Assembly (NCBI GenBank): GCA_037968555.1
Contig: JBBKVS010000309.1
Span: 1 to 6,624, forward strand
Length of the DNA: 6,624 bases
DNA from: JAWXBM01 sp037968555
GTDB taxonomy: Bacteria > Pseudomonadota > Gammaproteobacteria > Xanthomonadales > SZUA-36
Direction: 5' to 3'
Every line of letters begins with the position of its first letter. Position 1 is the first letter of the stretch. A model generated the notes under the pieces. It saw only the letters and a program-made list of their open reading frames with translations, was not told the origin of the DNA and did no database searches. A program made the translations under genes and the position numbers. Shown piece after piece: positions 6,241-6,624 of the stretch.

Positions 6241-6306
6241 GGCCTGCTACTGGTGCAAGCGGGCACTGAAATTGTTGCTGATGTATTGATGAACGTTTTC
6301 GAGTAG
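6241..6306 (+). pseudogene. 3' remnant (22 codons) of a second cigR-like gene
   Basis: The frame reads GLLLVQAGTEIVADVLMNVFE and TAG, against DLLLVQVGTEIIADVLMNVFE and TAG at 5012-5077. By direct comparison 57 of 66 bases agree. Of eight differing codons five are synonymous (for example ttg/ctg, aat/aac, ttt/ttc), so the source was a diverged paralog under protein-level selection, not a fresh copy. No start, signal peptide or PPGIQK motif is seen upstream; the homology ends about ten bases from the REP-like element. The following inverted repeat is also shared with the intact gene. Confidence 0.7.
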
Positions 6307-6339
6307 CCGCATTCTCTCTTTGGTGACTGTGTGCGGCTA
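6304..6339. terminator. Inverted repeat joining two convergent stop codons
   Basis: TAGCCGCA (6304-6311) is complementary to TGCGGCTA (6332-6339) around 20 bases. The left arm starts with the TAG of the cigR remnant, and the right arm ends with CTA, the minus-strand TAG of the cupin gene. It may act as a shared bidirectional terminator, but no T-run follows on either strand. Confidence 0.4.
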
Positions 6340-6624
6340 TTCCGCCCCTTCAACCCATATAGTTTTGACTGGCCCTTGTCCGATAATCTGGACTTCGACT
6401 GACTCTTCACCACAGGCGCCATCGAAGTGGACCGCACCTTTGGGGTGCATGACGTAGGCGCCACTTGTCATTGGCATCGTATCCTCGCATTTGCCGGAGT
6501 GGCCCGTACCAAATGCCCAAACACCGGATATCACGGTTACGTGTCGGTCTTGATCATGATGGTGGGGAGGGAACGTCATTCCGGGAGGAATCTTGAGGCG
6601 AATGACATAAATCCCCTCCTTATC
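6337..6624 (-). CDS. Cupin-domain protein (C-terminal part, runs off the window)
   Basis: The frame is open to the window edge, 15 codons beyond the ATG at 6579-6577, and those codons (YVIRLKIPPG) continue the cupin fold, so that ATG is internal and the true start lies outside. In the 95 visible residues, cupin motif 1 is G15-x5-H21-x-H23-x3-R27-x6-G34, with the usual Glu replaced by Arg27; motif 2 is G55-x5-P61-x-G63-x2-H66. H21, H23 and H66 are the likely metal ligands. VTVISGVWAFGTG resembles small stand-alone cupins often annotated only as cupin domain-containing proteins. The reaction or ligand cannot be inferred. It is convergent with the cigR remnant, and its stop codon forms part of the inverted repeat at 6304-6339. 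Confidence 0.8.
   Translation of the reverse strand, partial: DKEGIYVIRLKIPPGMTFPPHHHDQDRHVTVISGVWAFGTGHSGKCEDTMPMTSGAYVMHPKGAVHFDGACGEESVEVQIIGQGPVKTIWVEGAE

Overview
The window looks like chromosomal accessory DNA from a gammaproteobacterium, probably an environmental or uncultured lineage. That is an inference from the gene families: a membrane-anchored TolB-like/TPR protein with the N-terminal ELKRRNVFKV signature, a CigR/RcnB-type secreted protein, and REP-like palindromes of the TTGGGGTCAGAGTAAA and AAAGGGGACGGG types. No rRNA, tRNA, CRISPR array or intact mobile element is visible.

Layout: (1) 1-1023, plus strand, the 3' end of a large repeat protein made of ~50-residue PVISY...KCNDxxC units, probably a secreted or surface beta-propeller; it is followed by a REP-like GC-rich hairpin with a T-run (1168-1213) that can act as a terminator. 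(2) 1308-2417, minus strand, a complete class II Fic AMP-transferase with its own N-terminal inhibitory helix and a C-terminal winged helix. In front of it lies an elaborate palindrome array (2422-2520) built from the half-site TCTCCGC, overlapping a good candidate promoter. (3) 2675-4510, plus strand, divergent from fic, a three-helix membrane protein with a TolB-like domain and TPR repeats. (4) 4643-5077, plus strand, a small CigR-family secreted protein. (5) 5370-5831, minus strand, an unrecognised secreted protein whose signal peptide is interrupted by an in-frame TAG, followed by a textbook Rho-independent terminator (5296-5322). (6) 5832-6336, mostly non-coding, with a REP-like element and directly after it a 22-codon remnant of a second cigR-like gene. 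(7) 6337-6624, minus strand, the 3' part of a cupin protein that runs off the window.

The genes do not form one obvious operon: most are single transcription units with changing strand. No clearly new multi-gene system is visible. The strongest leads are the fic operator/promoter architecture (two 55-bp modules with conserved element spacing but an unrelated linker, suggesting autoregulation by the Fic winged helix), the nonsense codon inside the signal peptide at 5784-5786, and the duplicated cigR 3' end that carries its stop-codon hairpin with it next to a REP element.
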